Positions 26,801-36,152 are shown, counted from the stretch's first letter. The stretch is DNA of 64,000 bases from Trichocoleus sp. FACHB-40 (GCF_014695915.1 NZ_JACJPF010000044.1:124001-188000), one strand, 5' to 3'. Translations and numbers: made by a program. Notes: generated by a model from the sequence alone, not told the origin.

Positions 26801-27769
26801 ATGTTAGTTGATTTTACAGTCGCCATCCCGACCTATAACGGGGAAACCCGCTTACCGGAAGTTCTGGACAGATTGCGATCGCAAACTCATACCCAGAACT
26901 TTGTCTGGGAAATTCTGGTTATTGACAATAACAGCACTGACAATACAGCAAAAGTCGTTCAAGACTACCAAGCCAACTGGTCTAAAGTTTATCCTTTGAA
27001 GTATTGTTTTGAACCCCGCCAAGGATTAGCTTTTGCCCGCCAACGTGCAATCCAAGAAGCCAAAGGCACATTTGTTGGGTTTTTGGATGACGATAACTTA
27101 CCGACACCGACATGGGTTTGGGGAGCCTACAATTTTGGGCGCGATCGCCCAAAAGTTGGCGGTTATGGCAGTCGCATTTATGGCGAATTTGAAATTACAC
27201 CCCCAGAAAACTTTGAGAGAATTGCGCCACTACTGGCAGTAACTGACAGAGGTGCAAATGCTCTGCTATACGAACCACACAAAAAGTTATTGCCGCCTGG
27301 GGCTGGATTAGTTGTACGTCGCCAAGCTTGGCTGGAAAATGTTCCCCAGCAGTTTATTCTTCATGGGCGAATTGGAAATAGTATGCTTGCCGGAGAAGAT
27401 TTGGAAGCGCTGTTACATATTCAACAAGCTGGATGGGAAATTTGGTATAACCCCCAAATGTGTCTTTACCATCGCATACCTCACTGGCGTTTAGAGAAAG
27501 AATATCTCATCAAACTATGTCGCGGCATTGGTTTGAGCCGCCACCGAACTCGGATGTTGAGCGTTAAACCTTGGCAAAGACCTCTAGCTTTTTTTGCCTA
27601 TATGCTTAACGATATCCGTAAAATATTATTCCATTCAATAAAATACAAAATGGCAATAAAAGACGATCTTATAGCAGCTTGTCAGATGGAGCTTCTTACT
27701 AATAGTCTAATTAGCCCTTTTTATATTTGGAAAATATCTTTAAATACCTCAAAAATAAACATTGATTAA
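26801..27769 (+). CDS. hpsE: Family 2 glycosyltransferase, HpsE-like
   Basis: 322 residues. GT2 motifs: FTVAIPTYNGETRLPEVL, ILVIDNNSTDNT, the DxD-type FVGFLDDDNLP, and LAGEDLEALLHIQQAGWEIW (ED base motif). The C-terminal region WRLEKEYLIKLCRGIGLSRH matches the group annotated as hormogonium polysaccharide glycosyltransferase HpsE. It probably transfers a sugar during synthesis of an extracellular polysaccharide on the cytosolic face. It opens the polysaccharide/exosortase region; the ATG at 26801 is close behind an AGAGG site. Confidence 0.85.
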   Translation: MLVDFTVAIPTYNGETRLPEVLDRLRSQTHTQNFVWEILVIDNNSTDNTAKVVQDYQANWSKVYPLKYCFEPRQGLAFARQRAIQEAKGTFVGFLDDDNLPTPTWVWGAYNFGRDRPKVGGYGSRIYGEFEITPPENFERIAPLLAVTDRGANALLYEPHKKLLPPGAGLVVRRQAWLENVPQQFILHGRIGNSMLAGEDLEALLHIQQAGWEIWYNPQMCLYHRIPHWRLEKEYLIKLCRGIGLSRHRTRMLSVKPWQRPLAFFAYMLNDIRKILFHSIKYKMAIKDDLIAACQMELLTNSLISPFYIWKISLNTSKINID

Positions 27770-28027
27770 AATTAGTTGAGATAATTCAATGCTGATTTGG
27801 TTAATCTTGTCAATGTAAAAAGCTTTACTTTATCTTCATTTATGAAGTAAGAGTATCGCTTAAACTGGTATTTAGCTGGGCAAACAGTAAAAAACTTACT
27901 CTAAAAAAGTAAGCCTTTCGCTCAACAAGCACTGTAGATACAGCCAAACGCATTAGTGTGGCAGATTATCAGGGATCTTCAGGAAAATTGTTTCTAGAAC
28001 TACCCCTAACATTAATTACCCAACGCC

Positions 28028-29167
28028 ATGAACATTACGACTACAACAATTCCCTTTGTGGATCTTCAGCTTCAACACCAGCCAATTCAAACTCAGATGG
28101 AAGAGGCGGTGCGGGGTGTAATCCAGCGGGGAGATTTTATACTAGGTAAGGCTGTAGCTGAGTTTGAGGCGGCGTTTGCGTCAGACAGCGGAGTATCTTA
28201 TGGTATTGGGGTAGCTTCGGGAACAGATGCGATCGCTCTCGGATTAGAAGCCTGTGGCATTGGTACTGGTGACGAAGTAATCTTACCTACCAACACCTTC
28301 ATCGCCACCTTGATTGGCGTTATCCGCGCTGGTGCCAAACCGATTTTAGTTGATTGCGACCCCCAAACCGCCTTAATTGACCTCAAAGCCGCAGAAAAAG
28401 CCATTACTCCCCAAACCAAGGCAATAATTCCCGTACATCTCTACGGACAAATGGTATCGCCGCGCCAATTGCTAGACTTTGCCGATGCCCATAACCTGAT
28501 CGTATTTGAAGACGCAGCCCAAGCACACCTAGCTGAAAGAGAAGGTTATCGCGGTGGTTCCGTTGGCAAAGCAGCAGCCTTTAGCTTCTACCCCAGTAAA
28601 AACTTAGGCGCATTGGGGGATGGAGGCATGGTTATTACTAACGATGAAGCAGTGGCGCAGAAAATGCGAAGTCTCCGCAACTACGGTTCCTCCCGCAAAT
28701 ATTATCACACCGAACCTGGAACCAATAGCCGACTCGATACCCTACAAGCAGCCGTACTCAACATCAAACTCCCCCATCTTGCCGACTGGAACTCCTCACG
28801 CAACCAAGCTGCTGCCAAATACGACACCTTACTTGAACCACTGCGTAGCATGGGAATTTTCCCCATGCAAAACCAAAGCGGCAAAGGTCACATTTATCAC
28901 CTTTACGTCGTCCGGATTACCGAACCCTGCCTCCTCGACAGGCAAACCATCCAAGACAAACTAGCAGCCATTGGCATTCAAACTGGAATCCACTACCCCA
29001 TACCCTGCCATCTTCAACCAGCCTTTGAGAATTTGGGTTATCGCATGGGAGACTTCCCCCAAGCCGAAACCCTAGCCCAAGAAATTTTATCCTTACCCAT
29101 GTATCCCGGCATCAGCGACACCCAAATCGATCAAGTCGTTGATGCCTTGCACAGCCTCTGTGTTTAG
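28028..29167 (+). CDS. DegT/DnrJ/EryC1/StrS family sugar aminotransferase
   Basis: 379 residues. PLP-enzyme landmarks: IPFVDLQLQHQP, YGIGVASGTDAIALGLEACG, VIVLPTNTF-type segment, PVHLYGQMV, FEDAAQAHLAE, the PLP Lys in FYPSKNLGALGDGGM, and RNYGSSRKYYHTEPGTNSRLD. Such enzymes aminate nucleotide-linked keto-sugars for surface polysaccharides. Position between HpsE and the exosortase fits sugar-precursor supply. No adjacent dehydratase is present to define the sugar. Confidence 0.92.
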   Translation: MNITTTTIPFVDLQLQHQPIQTQMEEAVRGVIQRGDFILGKAVAEFEAAFASDSGVSYGIGVASGTDAIALGLEACGIGTGDEVILPTNTFIATLIGVIRAGAKPILVDCDPQTALIDLKAAEKAITPQTKAIIPVHLYGQMVSPRQLLDFADAHNLIVFEDAAQAHLAEREGYRGGSVGKAAAFSFYPSKNLGALGDGGMVITNDEAVAQKMRSLRNYGSSRKYYHTEPGTNSRLDTLQAAVLNIKLPHLADWNSSRNQAAAKYDTLLEPLRSMGIFPMQNQSGKGHIYHLYVVRITEPCLLDRQTIQDKLAAIGIQTGIHYPIPCHLQPAFENLGYRMGDFPQAETLAQEILSLPMYPGISDTQIDQVVDALHSLCV

Positions 29168-29180
29168 AAAAAATCATGAA

Positions 29181-29239
29181 TTTTAACGCAAAAAATGCAA
29201 AGGTAGGCAGAGAATAACTTTGCATTTTTTGCGTTAAAA
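29181..29239. repeat. Long perfect inverted repeat between aminotransferase and exosortase genes
   Basis: TTTTAACGCAAAAAATGCAAAG (29181-29202, 22 bases, written here as one arm) is exactly matched by its complement at 29218-29239, with a 15-base loop. No U-tract follows the plus-strand stem; an A-run does. It could act as an mRNA-stabilising or processing hairpin between two co-directional genes. Confidence 0.75.
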
Positions 29240-29268
29240 AAAAAGAAAATAACTAACAAAGTAAAATC

Positions 29269-30153
29269 ATGCACATTGAACGAAAAAATCCCATTGCCAT
29301 CGAACGCTACTTAGTAGAGACAGCCATCGTCGGTCTACTGGTGATATTGTACGCTCCCCTAATCTGGTACTGGTACGATGGCTGGCTGCACAAAAACATC
29401 AGCATTGAACATGAATATTACAGCCACGGTCTAATCGGTTTACCTTTCGCCGCCTATATTATCTGGACGCAACGACAGCAGTGGCAACAATTGCCAGACA
29501 AAAATAATCTCTTCGGTGCCGCATTGCTGGGATTGGGAGGAGCATTGTATCTCAGTAGGATACCTGACCTGGTAAATTTATCTTTTCCGGCTGTATTAAC
29601 CGGGCTTTGCCTGTGGCTGAAAGGATTACCAGGCTTGAAACTTCAAAGTTTCCCACTGTTGTTCATCTTTCTAGCAACACCAACCCAAATTCCCTACCTG
29701 CTTGCTCCCTATACCTTGCCCTTACAGGAATTTATTGCTGGGACAGCTGGCTTTATTCTGAATCAATTTGGCATGAATGTCACCGTCGAGCAAATTTACT
29801 TGTTTGTCGGTGGACGAATTGTGGAAGTTGCGCCTTTTTGTGCTGGTCTGAAGATGTTGTTCACCAGTCTTTATGTAGCTATGTTGTTGCTGTACTGGAC
29901 TGGTGCATGGATTTCTCGCCGGACGACAATGTTGTTGTTAGTTGGTGCGATCGCCATCAGCGTCAGTGGTAATATCGTCCGCAATACCCTGCTGACTTTC
30001 TTTCATGGCACAGGTCAAGACCACGCTTTTGAGTGGCTGCACGAAGGGTGGGGCGGTGACGTTTATTCTGCCTGTATGTTGGGTTTAATCGTGCTTCTAC
30101 TAAATGCCATCGAAAAATTTATCCCAGATGAACCTCTCAAGGATGAAGCATGA
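29269..30153 (+). CDS. Cyanoexosortase B
   Basis: 294 residues with about eight membrane spans. The exosortase active-site elements are present in order: Cys in EVAPFCAGLKML, Arg in GNIVRNTLLTFFHG and His in WLHEGWGGDVYSA. Exosortases are transpeptidase-like membrane enzymes that process PEP-CTERM-type tails; the cyanobacterial B type is linked to polysaccharide loci. The EYYSHGLIGLPFAAYIIW segment near the N-terminus is also typical. It overlaps the next gene by four bases. No PEP-CTERM substrate is seen in this window. Confidence 0.9.
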   Translation: MHIERKNPIAIERYLVETAIVGLLVILYAPLIWYWYDGWLHKNISIEHEYYSHGLIGLPFAAYIIWTQRQQWQQLPDKNNLFGAALLGLGGALYLSRIPDLVNLSFPAVLTGLCLWLKGLPGLKLQSFPLLFIFLATPTQIPYLLAPYTLPLQEFIAGTAGFILNQFGMNVTVEQIYLFVGGRIVEVAPFCAGLKMLFTSLYVAMLLLYWTGAWISRRTTMLLLVGAIAISVSGNIVRNTLLTFFHGTGQDHAFEWLHEGWGGDVYSACMLGLIVLLLNAIEKFIPDEPLKDEA

Positions 30154-30923
30154 GACTGCCCAAGTTATTGCACCTTCCAGTTTCCCAAGTCGTCTTGCTG
30201 TGTTTTCTCATCGTGCTGATTGCAATTGGAGCAGTTCCCAGTTACTTGAGCGGAAATTGGGCTTGGGTAAATCCTCCACAAGTTACCAACTTCAAACAAC
30301 TCAAAAGCTTACGACAGAATGGGTTAGCGCTTCCCGGATGGCAAACTAAACAACAGCAGGTCGAAACCATTGGCGGCCATAAATGGTCTATTCAGGAACT
30401 CCAACGGGATGAAAAGAGTCAGGTAACTTTACTGCTTTTACCTCAAATCAGTCAAAAGGATCAGCCAGAGGTAGAGTGGATGGATGTTAACGGCTTTATG
30501 GGAAGGGAGTTTCAGTATAGGAAGCTTTCGCAAACAGATAAAAATTCTAATCGTCGGTTTCAGTTTAGCTGGGATACAGACTCATACCGACAGTTGCCGT
30601 TTACTGTAAAATCCACTTCTACGTCGTCAGCAGATGCCAAAGTGGAAGCCCGTTTCTTTCGCGGTTGGACTCAGCAGCAAACCTTCGCTGTTCTACAGTG
30701 GTACGCTTGGCCTGGAGGGGGCAACCCTGCGCCCAGTAGTTGGTTCTGGGCGGATCAAATGGCTCAGTTGCAACGCCACCGCTTGCCTTGGACTGCTGTT
30801 AGCATCCTGATTCCGATGGAACCTTTGGCTGACTTAGAAACCGCTAAGCCTCTAGCTGAATCACTCGGTCAAACGGTTCAAGCTGCCTTAATGGCAGACG
30901 TTTTACATCCAGCTAATCGCTAA
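30150..30923 (+). CDS. Cyanoexosortase B system-associated protein
   Basis: 257 residues beginning with one membrane helix (QVVLLCFLIVLIAIGAVP) and a periplasmic domain containing GLALPGWQTKQQQVETIGGH, FQFSWDTDSYRQLPF, FAVLQWYAWPGGGNPAPSSW and PWTAVSILIPMEP. This matches the protein family annotated as partner of cyanoexosortase B, comparable to EpsI in other exosortase systems. Its ATG overlaps the exosortase stop (ATGA), so they are co-translated and probably work together at the membrane. Confidence 0.85.
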   Translation: MRLPKLLHLPVSQVVLLCFLIVLIAIGAVPSYLSGNWAWVNPPQVTNFKQLKSLRQNGLALPGWQTKQQQVETIGGHKWSIQELQRDEKSQVTLLLLPQISQKDQPEVEWMDVNGFMGREFQYRKLSQTDKNSNRRFQFSWDTDSYRQLPFTVKSTSTSSADAKVEARFFRGWTQQQTFAVLQWYAWPGGGNPAPSSWFWADQMAQLQRHRLPWTAVSILIPMEPLADLETAKPLAESLGQTVQAALMADVLHPANR

Positions 30924-30978
30924 TGGCAATTGACAATTAGCAATTAGCCATTAGCAATTAAGTACTGGCTACTGATTA
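30908..30978. repeat. Heptamer repeats (AATTAGC units)
   Basis: AATCGCTAATGGCAATTGAC and AATTAGCAATTAGCCATTAGC show 7-base periodicity of the TTAGCAA type, in the short spacer between the exosortase partner and the export protein. The start codon of the next gene (30979) falls in TAATGACTAA, itself a heptamer-like unit. Confidence 0.65.
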
Positions 30979-32436
30979 ATGACTAAAATTCCGTTGCGCC
31001 GCTTTACAGCCCTCTCCCTACTCAGTCTCCAAACGAGTGCTTACACGCTGTTGGGTGGTGTCTTCCTATGGACTCGACAGGCATCGGCAACACCTGTGAC
31101 TGCACACCCTAACGCTCAGGCGCAGCTGCCGCAGGTTCCTGTGGTAGTGCCTCCTGCTCCCGTTGATCCCACGAGTCCGCCGCCACCTGTAGGCTATCCT
31201 ACCCAGCAACCGCTCTTAGAGGGAACTCCGTCGCCGCAGTTTAGCCGCTACCAGTTAGGGATTGGAGATGTAATTAACGTTGTAGTTCAGCGCCCTCCAG
31301 GTGCCTACCGCTTGGGAACAGGAGATGTAGTTAGCCTTTTAGTTCAGCGTTTTCCAGATTTGAATGTTCAAACCGCTATTGATCTAGACGGCAACATAAT
31401 AGTGCCGCTACTGGGAAGAGTATCGCTCAAAGGTTTAACTGTGCAACAAGCACAAGAAAAAATTCGCTTGGGCTTAAACCGCTTTGTGGTTGATCCGGCT
31501 GTGACCCTCTCACTCTCTACGCCTCGTCCGGAATTGAATTTTCAAGCCCAAGTTAATCAACAAGGCGATATTGTAGTGCCGCAAGTGGGAAGGGTGTCAG
31601 TACAAGGTCTTACCTTGGAAGAAGCACAAGAAAAAATTCGCTTGGGCTTCAACCGTTTTTATATTGATCCCGATGTCACTTTAACTTTAGCTTCTGCACG
31701 TCCAACCCAAGTCACAATTAGCGGCGAGGTGGTGAAACCTGGTTACTACACACTAGGCCCAGGTTCTGTACTGACGGCGGCGTTGCTGACTGCCGGGGGA
31801 AGCACTAATCAAGGAGATTTGCGTTCGGTTTTGGTGCGGCGATCGCTCTTTGATGGCTCGATTATTGAGCAAAGGGTTGATTTGTTTACACCACTGGCTA
31901 ACGGACAGGCTTTACCGAATTTGCGCCTACAGGATGGCGATGCGGTGATTGTACCGAGAATAGAAGTCGGCACCGAGCAAACCTATGACCGCACGCTGGT
32001 TTCTCGCTCCACAATATCCCAGCAGCAGATCAACATCCGAGTTTTGAGCTACGCTGGTAGGGGAATTGGGAATATTACCTTGGCTAATGGTAGTAACTTT
32101 GTTGATGCTTTAAGCGCACTCGTCCCAAATCCAGACAATGCGAATTTGCGAGAAATCGCCTTGATTCGCTTCGATCAGGAACGCGGCAAAGCTGTCACCC
32201 AGAAAATAGACGGGAAAGCAGCTTTAATGGGAGATGTTTCTCAAAATGTCCCCCTCCAGAATAACGATGTTATCGTCGTAGGTCGCAGCCTTTTAGGTAA
32301 AATTTCCTATGCTTTAACTACCTATACTGCACCCTTCCGAGATATATTGCAATTTTTCTTGTTTCTAAGGCAATTTGGAGAAGAAACCACTATCCTGTTT
32401 GGTCCGGGTGGGAACAATTCGGACTCAGGAAATTAG
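30979..32436 (+). CDS. Polysaccharide export protein (Wza-like, SLBB) with a duplicated export domain
   Basis: 485 residues with a signal peptide ending near ATPVTA and a Pro-rich linker (VVVPPAPVDPTSPPPPVG). A Poly_export domain, YRLGTGDVVSLLVQRFPDLN and IVPLLGRVSLKGLTVQQAQE, is followed by a second similar unit, NQQGDIVVPQVGRVSVQGLT with LEEAQEKIRLGFNRF; the two halves share AQEKIRLG. An SLBB domain (ISGEVVKPGYYTLGPGSVL and LQDGDAVIVP) and a second at about 345-440 come after. It forms the outer-membrane/periplasmic export channel for polysaccharide. The next gene, the inner-membrane Wzc/GumC partner, follows 155 bases later. Confidence 0.92.
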   Translation: MTKIPLRRFTALSLLSLQTSAYTLLGGVFLWTRQASATPVTAHPNAQAQLPQVPVVVPPAPVDPTSPPPPVGYPTQQPLLEGTPSPQFSRYQLGIGDVINVVVQRPPGAYRLGTGDVVSLLVQRFPDLNVQTAIDLDGNIIVPLLGRVSLKGLTVQQAQEKIRLGLNRFVVDPAVTLSLSTPRPELNFQAQVNQQGDIVVPQVGRVSVQGLTLEEAQEKIRLGFNRFYIDPDVTLTLASARPTQVTISGEVVKPGYYTLGPGSVLTAALLTAGGSTNQGDLRSVLVRRSLFDGSIIEQRVDLFTPLANGQALPNLRLQDGDAVIVPRIEVGTEQTYDRTLVSRSTISQQQINIRVLSYAGRGIGNITLANGSNFVDALSALVPNPDNANLREIALIRFDQERGKAVTQKIDGKAALMGDVSQNVPLQNNDVIVVGRSLLGKISYALTTYTAPFRDILQFFLFLRQFGEETTILFGPGGNNSDSGN

Positions 32437-32591
32437 GTGAAAAATTGCAACTTTATTAAGAAAGGGGAAGGGAAAATGCTTAACTAATAAAGGTAAAGGT
32501 ACTAAAAATTATTGAGGTTGATTCTTAATTTCTACGTCATAGATTCTATTTCTTAATCCCTATTTCCTAAATAGCTTCTTCTAAAACGATT

Positions 32592-34766
32592 ATGACTCCT
32601 CCCATTGTCAAACGTTATTTGATTGCTCTCGATCAACATAAATTGATTGGATTAACTAGCTTTTCGATCATTGTAGCTGCCTCGGCTGTAGTGGGTATGC
32701 AGCCACCACCACCCACCCTTTACAGGGCTACAGGGGTTCTAGCATATAACGGGCCGATTGCACCGTTTTCGACGACGACACAAACGATTCAGCAGCAGGG
32801 GAAGGAACTGACTGCGGAGATGCTGCTAGCTGAGAATGTTGTCAAAGGGGCAGCAGCGCGAGTGAAGGTCGATCCGAAGCAAATTGCTAAAAATGTAGAG
32901 GTGAAGCTACCGAAGGAAGATGGTCCAAACGTAATTCAAGTTGTTTATGTCGATAATGACGAGAAGCGAGCAGCGGAAACTGTAGAAGCGCTGAGGCAGA
33001 AAATGGTGGAGCAGAGCCGTGCGATTAATAGCGCACGGTTACTAGAAATTATTAAATCTATAGAGGCGCGGTTGCCGAAGGTTAAGCAGGAACTCCGGGA
33101 AGCTGAACAGAAACTAGAGCGGTATGTCCGCGTTGAAGGGCCAGCGATCTTGGCAGCGCAGGATGGCACTACATTAGGGGGGATTACTGGATCTGAAGGG
33201 CAGCAACGTCAGATTCAAATGACGTTGGAGGGGGTAGATACCCAAATTCGTAGCATCCAAAACAAGTTGGGGTTAACGCCAGAGCAAGCTTACACGTCTT
33301 CTGCCCTGAGCGCCGATCCGATTATTGGCAACTTGCGATCGCAAATTTATCAAACTGAGACGCAGCTAAAAATTCTCCAGGGGGATTTGCGATCAGAACA
33401 CCCGCAAATAATTCAGCTCAGACAACAGCTACAAGCCTACGAGCAACTGCTATCGTCTAGAGCAGCTGAAGTAATGGGTGGAAACGGTGTGGTAGCACCT
33501 CTACCTAGTGCCAGAATTCGCCAAGACAGCAGCCTCGACCCAGCACGGCAACAGCTGGCCAACACTTTGGTAAATTTACAAACTCAGCGCGAAACCCTCA
33601 CACAGCAACTTTTGGCTAGCCGCAAGACAGAGCAGCAACTGCGTGCTGAGTATGTGAAAATTCCCAATAAGCAGCTGGAGCAAGCGCGGCTACAACAGCA
33701 GGTGGCGCTGAAACAAGGTCTATTTGATAAGATGCAGGCGGCTTTAGTAGATGCCAGGGCAGCAGAAGCTGAGACTGTCCCCAGTCTCAGCATTGCCGGC
33801 TCGCCAACAGTCCTTGCTGGCGAAGGGGGAAGCCAAGGCTTACCGATGACGATGTTAATAGGAGCCTTGGTGGGTGTGTTGGTCAGCGGGGGCTTGATTT
33901 TCCTGCTGGCTATGCTAGATGGTACGTTCTACACGGTCGAGGAAGTGCGCGCAGCCCTGAAAAACCGGGATGTGCCGCTGCTGGGCGAATTGCCTTTTGT
34001 GACTATCCTCGATCCGCAGCTGGGCGAAACGCCAATTTTGCTCAAGCAAGATTCTGTTTATCACGAGTATTACGAGCGGTTCCGCAGTAATCTCCGGCGG
34101 GCGAGTGAAAAACCAGCCAAGGTGGTGTTGTTGACCAGCACGATCGCTGTTGAAGGTAAAACGGTGAGTGCTTATAATTTGGGAATCGCGTCGGCTTGTG
34201 CTGGCAAGCGTACCTTGATTATAGAAACGGATTTGCGATCGCCTTCTAGCTCCAAGTTTCTTAAGGTCTCGCCCGATCCCGCCGCCAGCGCCGAACCTCT
34301 CCGTTACTACGCCCAACTAAGCGAGTGCATCCGTCTGGTTCCAGACATTGAGAATCTGTACATCGTACCTACTCCAGGCCCGGTGCGTAACCCTGCGGCT
34401 ATTCTAGAATCTAGCGAACTTAGACGGCTGATCGAAGATGCGCGGGGTCGTTTTGACATGGTGATTCTCGACTCTCCTCCTCTTACCCGGTGTAATGATG
34501 CCCTAATACTAGAACCTTATGTAGATGGCATGGTTCTGGTGACTAGACCAGGATTTACTCAGGAAAGTATCCTAGCAGAGGCCATCGATCAGTTGAGCGA
34601 AGACGAACTGCCGCTGTTGGGAGCAATTATCAATGGTGTAGATAAGCCAATTGAGGTTGCAGATGTGATGCCGGAGGAGGACGAAACCGAGATCGAACAA
34701 GAAGAAGAATTAGAGTCTCCTACTCCTGCGAGAGAAAAAGTACCACCCCAGGTTATAAAGCGCTAA
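32592..34766 (+). CDS. Wzc/GumC-like polysaccharide co-polymerase with BY-kinase-type ATPase domain
   Basis: 724 residues. First membrane helix LIGLTSFSIIVAASAVVGM, a periplasmic Wzz region with long coiled coil (about 160-390), second helix MTMLIGALVGVLVSGGLIF, then a cytosolic BY-kinase-like domain: Walker A TSTIAVEGKTVSAYNLG, Walker A' TLIIETDLRSPS, Walker B FDMVILDSPPL. The acidic C-terminal tail EDETEIEQEEELESP has no tyrosine cluster, so autophosphorylation as in Wzc may not occur. It controls polymer length and export together with the preceding Wza-like protein. Confidence 0.9.
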   Translation: MTPPIVKRYLIALDQHKLIGLTSFSIIVAASAVVGMQPPPPTLYRATGVLAYNGPIAPFSTTTQTIQQQGKELTAEMLLAENVVKGAAARVKVDPKQIAKNVEVKLPKEDGPNVIQVVYVDNDEKRAAETVEALRQKMVEQSRAINSARLLEIIKSIEARLPKVKQELREAEQKLERYVRVEGPAILAAQDGTTLGGITGSEGQQRQIQMTLEGVDTQIRSIQNKLGLTPEQAYTSSALSADPIIGNLRSQIYQTETQLKILQGDLRSEHPQIIQLRQQLQAYEQLLSSRAAEVMGGNGVVAPLPSARIRQDSSLDPARQQLANTLVNLQTQRETLTQQLLASRKTEQQLRAEYVKIPNKQLEQARLQQQVALKQGLFDKMQAALVDARAAEAETVPSLSIAGSPTVLAGEGGSQGLPMTMLIGALVGVLVSGGLIFLLAMLDGTFYTVEEVRAALKNRDVPLLGELPFVTILDPQLGETPILLKQDSVYHEYYERFRSNLRRASEKPAKVVLLTSTIAVEGKTVSAYNLGIASACAGKRTLIIETDLRSPSSSKFLKVSPDPAASAEPLRYYAQLSECIRLVPDIENLYIVPTPGPVRNPAAILESSELRRLIEDARGRFDMVILDSPPLTRCNDALILEPYVDGMVLVTRPGFTQESILAEAIDQLSEDELPLLGAIINGVDKPIEVADVMPEEDETEIEQEEELESPTPAREKVPPQVIKR

Positions 34767-34774
34767 CTAGATAA

Positions 34775-34817
34775 AAGGCAAAAGGCAACAAAAAAGACTC
34801 TTGTTGCCTTTTGCCTT
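34775..34817. terminator. Bidirectional terminator-like hairpin
   Basis: AAGGCAAAAGGCAACAA (34775-34791) and TTGTTGCCTTTTGCCTT (34801-34817) are perfect 17-base complements around a 9-base loop, between the convergent Wzc-like and rhomboid genes. Confidence 0.75.
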
Positions 34818-34830
34818 AATGTAAGCGTCG

Positions 34831-35544
34831 TTAGTAAGAATTTGTTTCTGGATCTGGGGAAAACAATCCCAGCAGTGGCCCTAAGATTGCCCCGAAAACA
34901 AAACCCCCAGCGTGCGCCCAGTAAGCAATTCCACCACTTTCCATGCCGATGTTAGTTGGTGCATTTAAGCTGGCAACGCCATATAAAGCTTGCTGCAAAA
35001 ACCAAAAACCCAGAAAGAAAAGAGCGGGGATGCGAAAAGTGGTTAAGAAAATGCCGAGGGGAACTAAGGTCAGAACTTTTGCTTGAGGAAATCTGAGAAC
35101 GTAGGCTCCTAGAACGCCTGCGATCGCACCACTCGCCCCCAAGGAAGGAATAGCAGAGTTAGCGGAAAAAAACCACTGACTTAAAGATGCCAAAACGCCG
35201 CAAGTAATGTAAAAAATTAAGTATTTAACGTGACCGAGTTTGTCTTCAACGTTGTTACCAAAAATCCACAAAAACAACATATTTCCCGCCAAGTGTAAAA
35301 AACCACCGTGCAGGAACTGGGACGTTACAAGCGTCAGCCACTCTGGTATCTGCTGATATCCTACTGTATTAGGACAGGTGCTTGAGAGTTGGCAGGGAAC
35401 GACGGCGGCGACGCGGAAAAATCCCTCCAGCTGTTGCGGTTCTAAAGTCAGCTCATATAAAAAAACCAAAATATTAGCAGCAATCAGTCCATAAGTAACA
35501 TATGGAGTGATGCGTGTGGGATTATCATCGCGTAAAGGAACCAC
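34831..35544 (-). CDS. Rhomboid family intramembrane serine protease
   Basis: 237 residues with six or more spans. FLHGGFLHLAGNMLFLWIFG (HxxxN oxyanion segment), the catalytic GASGAIAGVLGAY (Ser) and IAYWAHAGGFVFGAILG (His) are all present. Rhomboids cleave membrane proteins within the bilayer. It stands alone between the polysaccharide region and the petJ/petE/psbV group. Confidence 0.92.
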   Translation of the reverse strand: MVPLRDDNPTRITPYVTYGLIAANILVFLYELTLEPQQLEGFFRVAAVVPCQLSSTCPNTVGYQQIPEWLTLVTSQFLHGGFLHLAGNMLFLWIFGNNVEDKLGHVKYLIFYITCGVLASLSQWFFSANSAIPSLGASGAIAGVLGAYVLRFPQAKVLTLVPLGIFLTTFRIPALFFLGFWFLQQALYGVASLNAPTNIGMESGGIAYWAHAGGFVFGAILGPLLGLFSPDPETNSY

Positions 35545-35674
35545 AAGCGTTTTTCCTAACTATCCAAAGACTGGAAATAACATAACTTAATTTCTTTGTT
35601 GCTGTCTTTTGACCTCTGGATAGATATCTAGGATTAAACTCCATCTCTAGGGATATGGATCGCCGATGAACTCC

Positions 35675-35712
35675 TAAAAACAAAAGACCCCTCGCACTTT
35701 CTAAAGGGGTCT
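35675..35712 (-). terminator. Rho-independent terminator of petJ
   Basis: On the minus strand AGACCCCT (35712-35705) pairs with AGGGGTCT (35692-35685), followed by TTTGTTTTT (to about 35676). It lies about 30 bases after the petJ stop. Confidence 0.82.
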
Positions 35713-35744
35713 AGTTATGGGGTTACGATGAAAGCCTGGGAAGA

Positions 35745-36071
35745 TTACCAGCCTTTTTCTGCCTTTTCCATAACATAGCTGGCAACGTCCTCAATTTGTT
35801 TTTTGTTTAGACGTCCCTTGAAGGCTGGCATAGCATTTTTTCCATTCGTTACTTGGGTTACAATCGCCTCCATTGAGTTCATACTGTACTTATCTAGGGC
35901 ATCTTTTTTCAAAGTTTTATTAGCCATAATAACGTTGCCGCCGCCCATGTGACAAGCAGAACAGTTGGCGCTGAAGATTTTGGCACCATCTACTGTATCA
36001 GCTGCTACTGGACGAGTCAAGGCAATCAACACAAGCGTAACCATCAGTACAACCGATAACAGTTTCCTCAA
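35745..36071 (-). CDS. petJ: Cytochrome c6
   Basis: 108 residues from a TTG at 36071 ([15 protein letters not shown]), with AGGAG seven bases upstream. The longer open frame to 36143 gives an unlikely N-terminus. A signal peptide ends near RPVAA; the mature protein has CSACH (haem c attachment), [13 protein letters not shown], the axial Met in [11 protein letters not shown] and the C-terminal [13 protein letters not shown]. Cytochrome c6 carries electrons from cytochrome b6f to photosystem I in the thylakoid lumen. It is adjacent to plastocyanin, the copper protein that does the same job; the two are usually exchanged according to copper supply (established biology, not shown by this sequence). 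Confidence 0.95.
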   Translation of the reverse strand: MRKLLSVVLMVTLVLIALTRPVAADTVDGAKIFSANCSACHMGGGNVIMANKTLKKDALDKYSMNSMEAIVTQVTNGKNAMPAFKGRLNKKQIEDVASYVMEKAEKGW

Positions 36072-36107
36072 CTTGGTTCTCCTATTTTTTATGGAGCAAG
36101 TCAATAC

Positions 36108-36152
36108 AAAAAAGCCTTGCAAAACTATTCTAAGATTCTGCAAGGCTTTTTT
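36108..36152. terminator. Terminator between petE and petJ
   Basis: AAAAAAGCCTTGCA (36108-36121) and TGCAAGGCTTTTTT (36139-36152) are perfect 14-base complements with a 17-base loop. On the minus strand the stem is followed by a T-run, so it should end petE transcripts and separate them from petJ. Confidence 0.88.
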
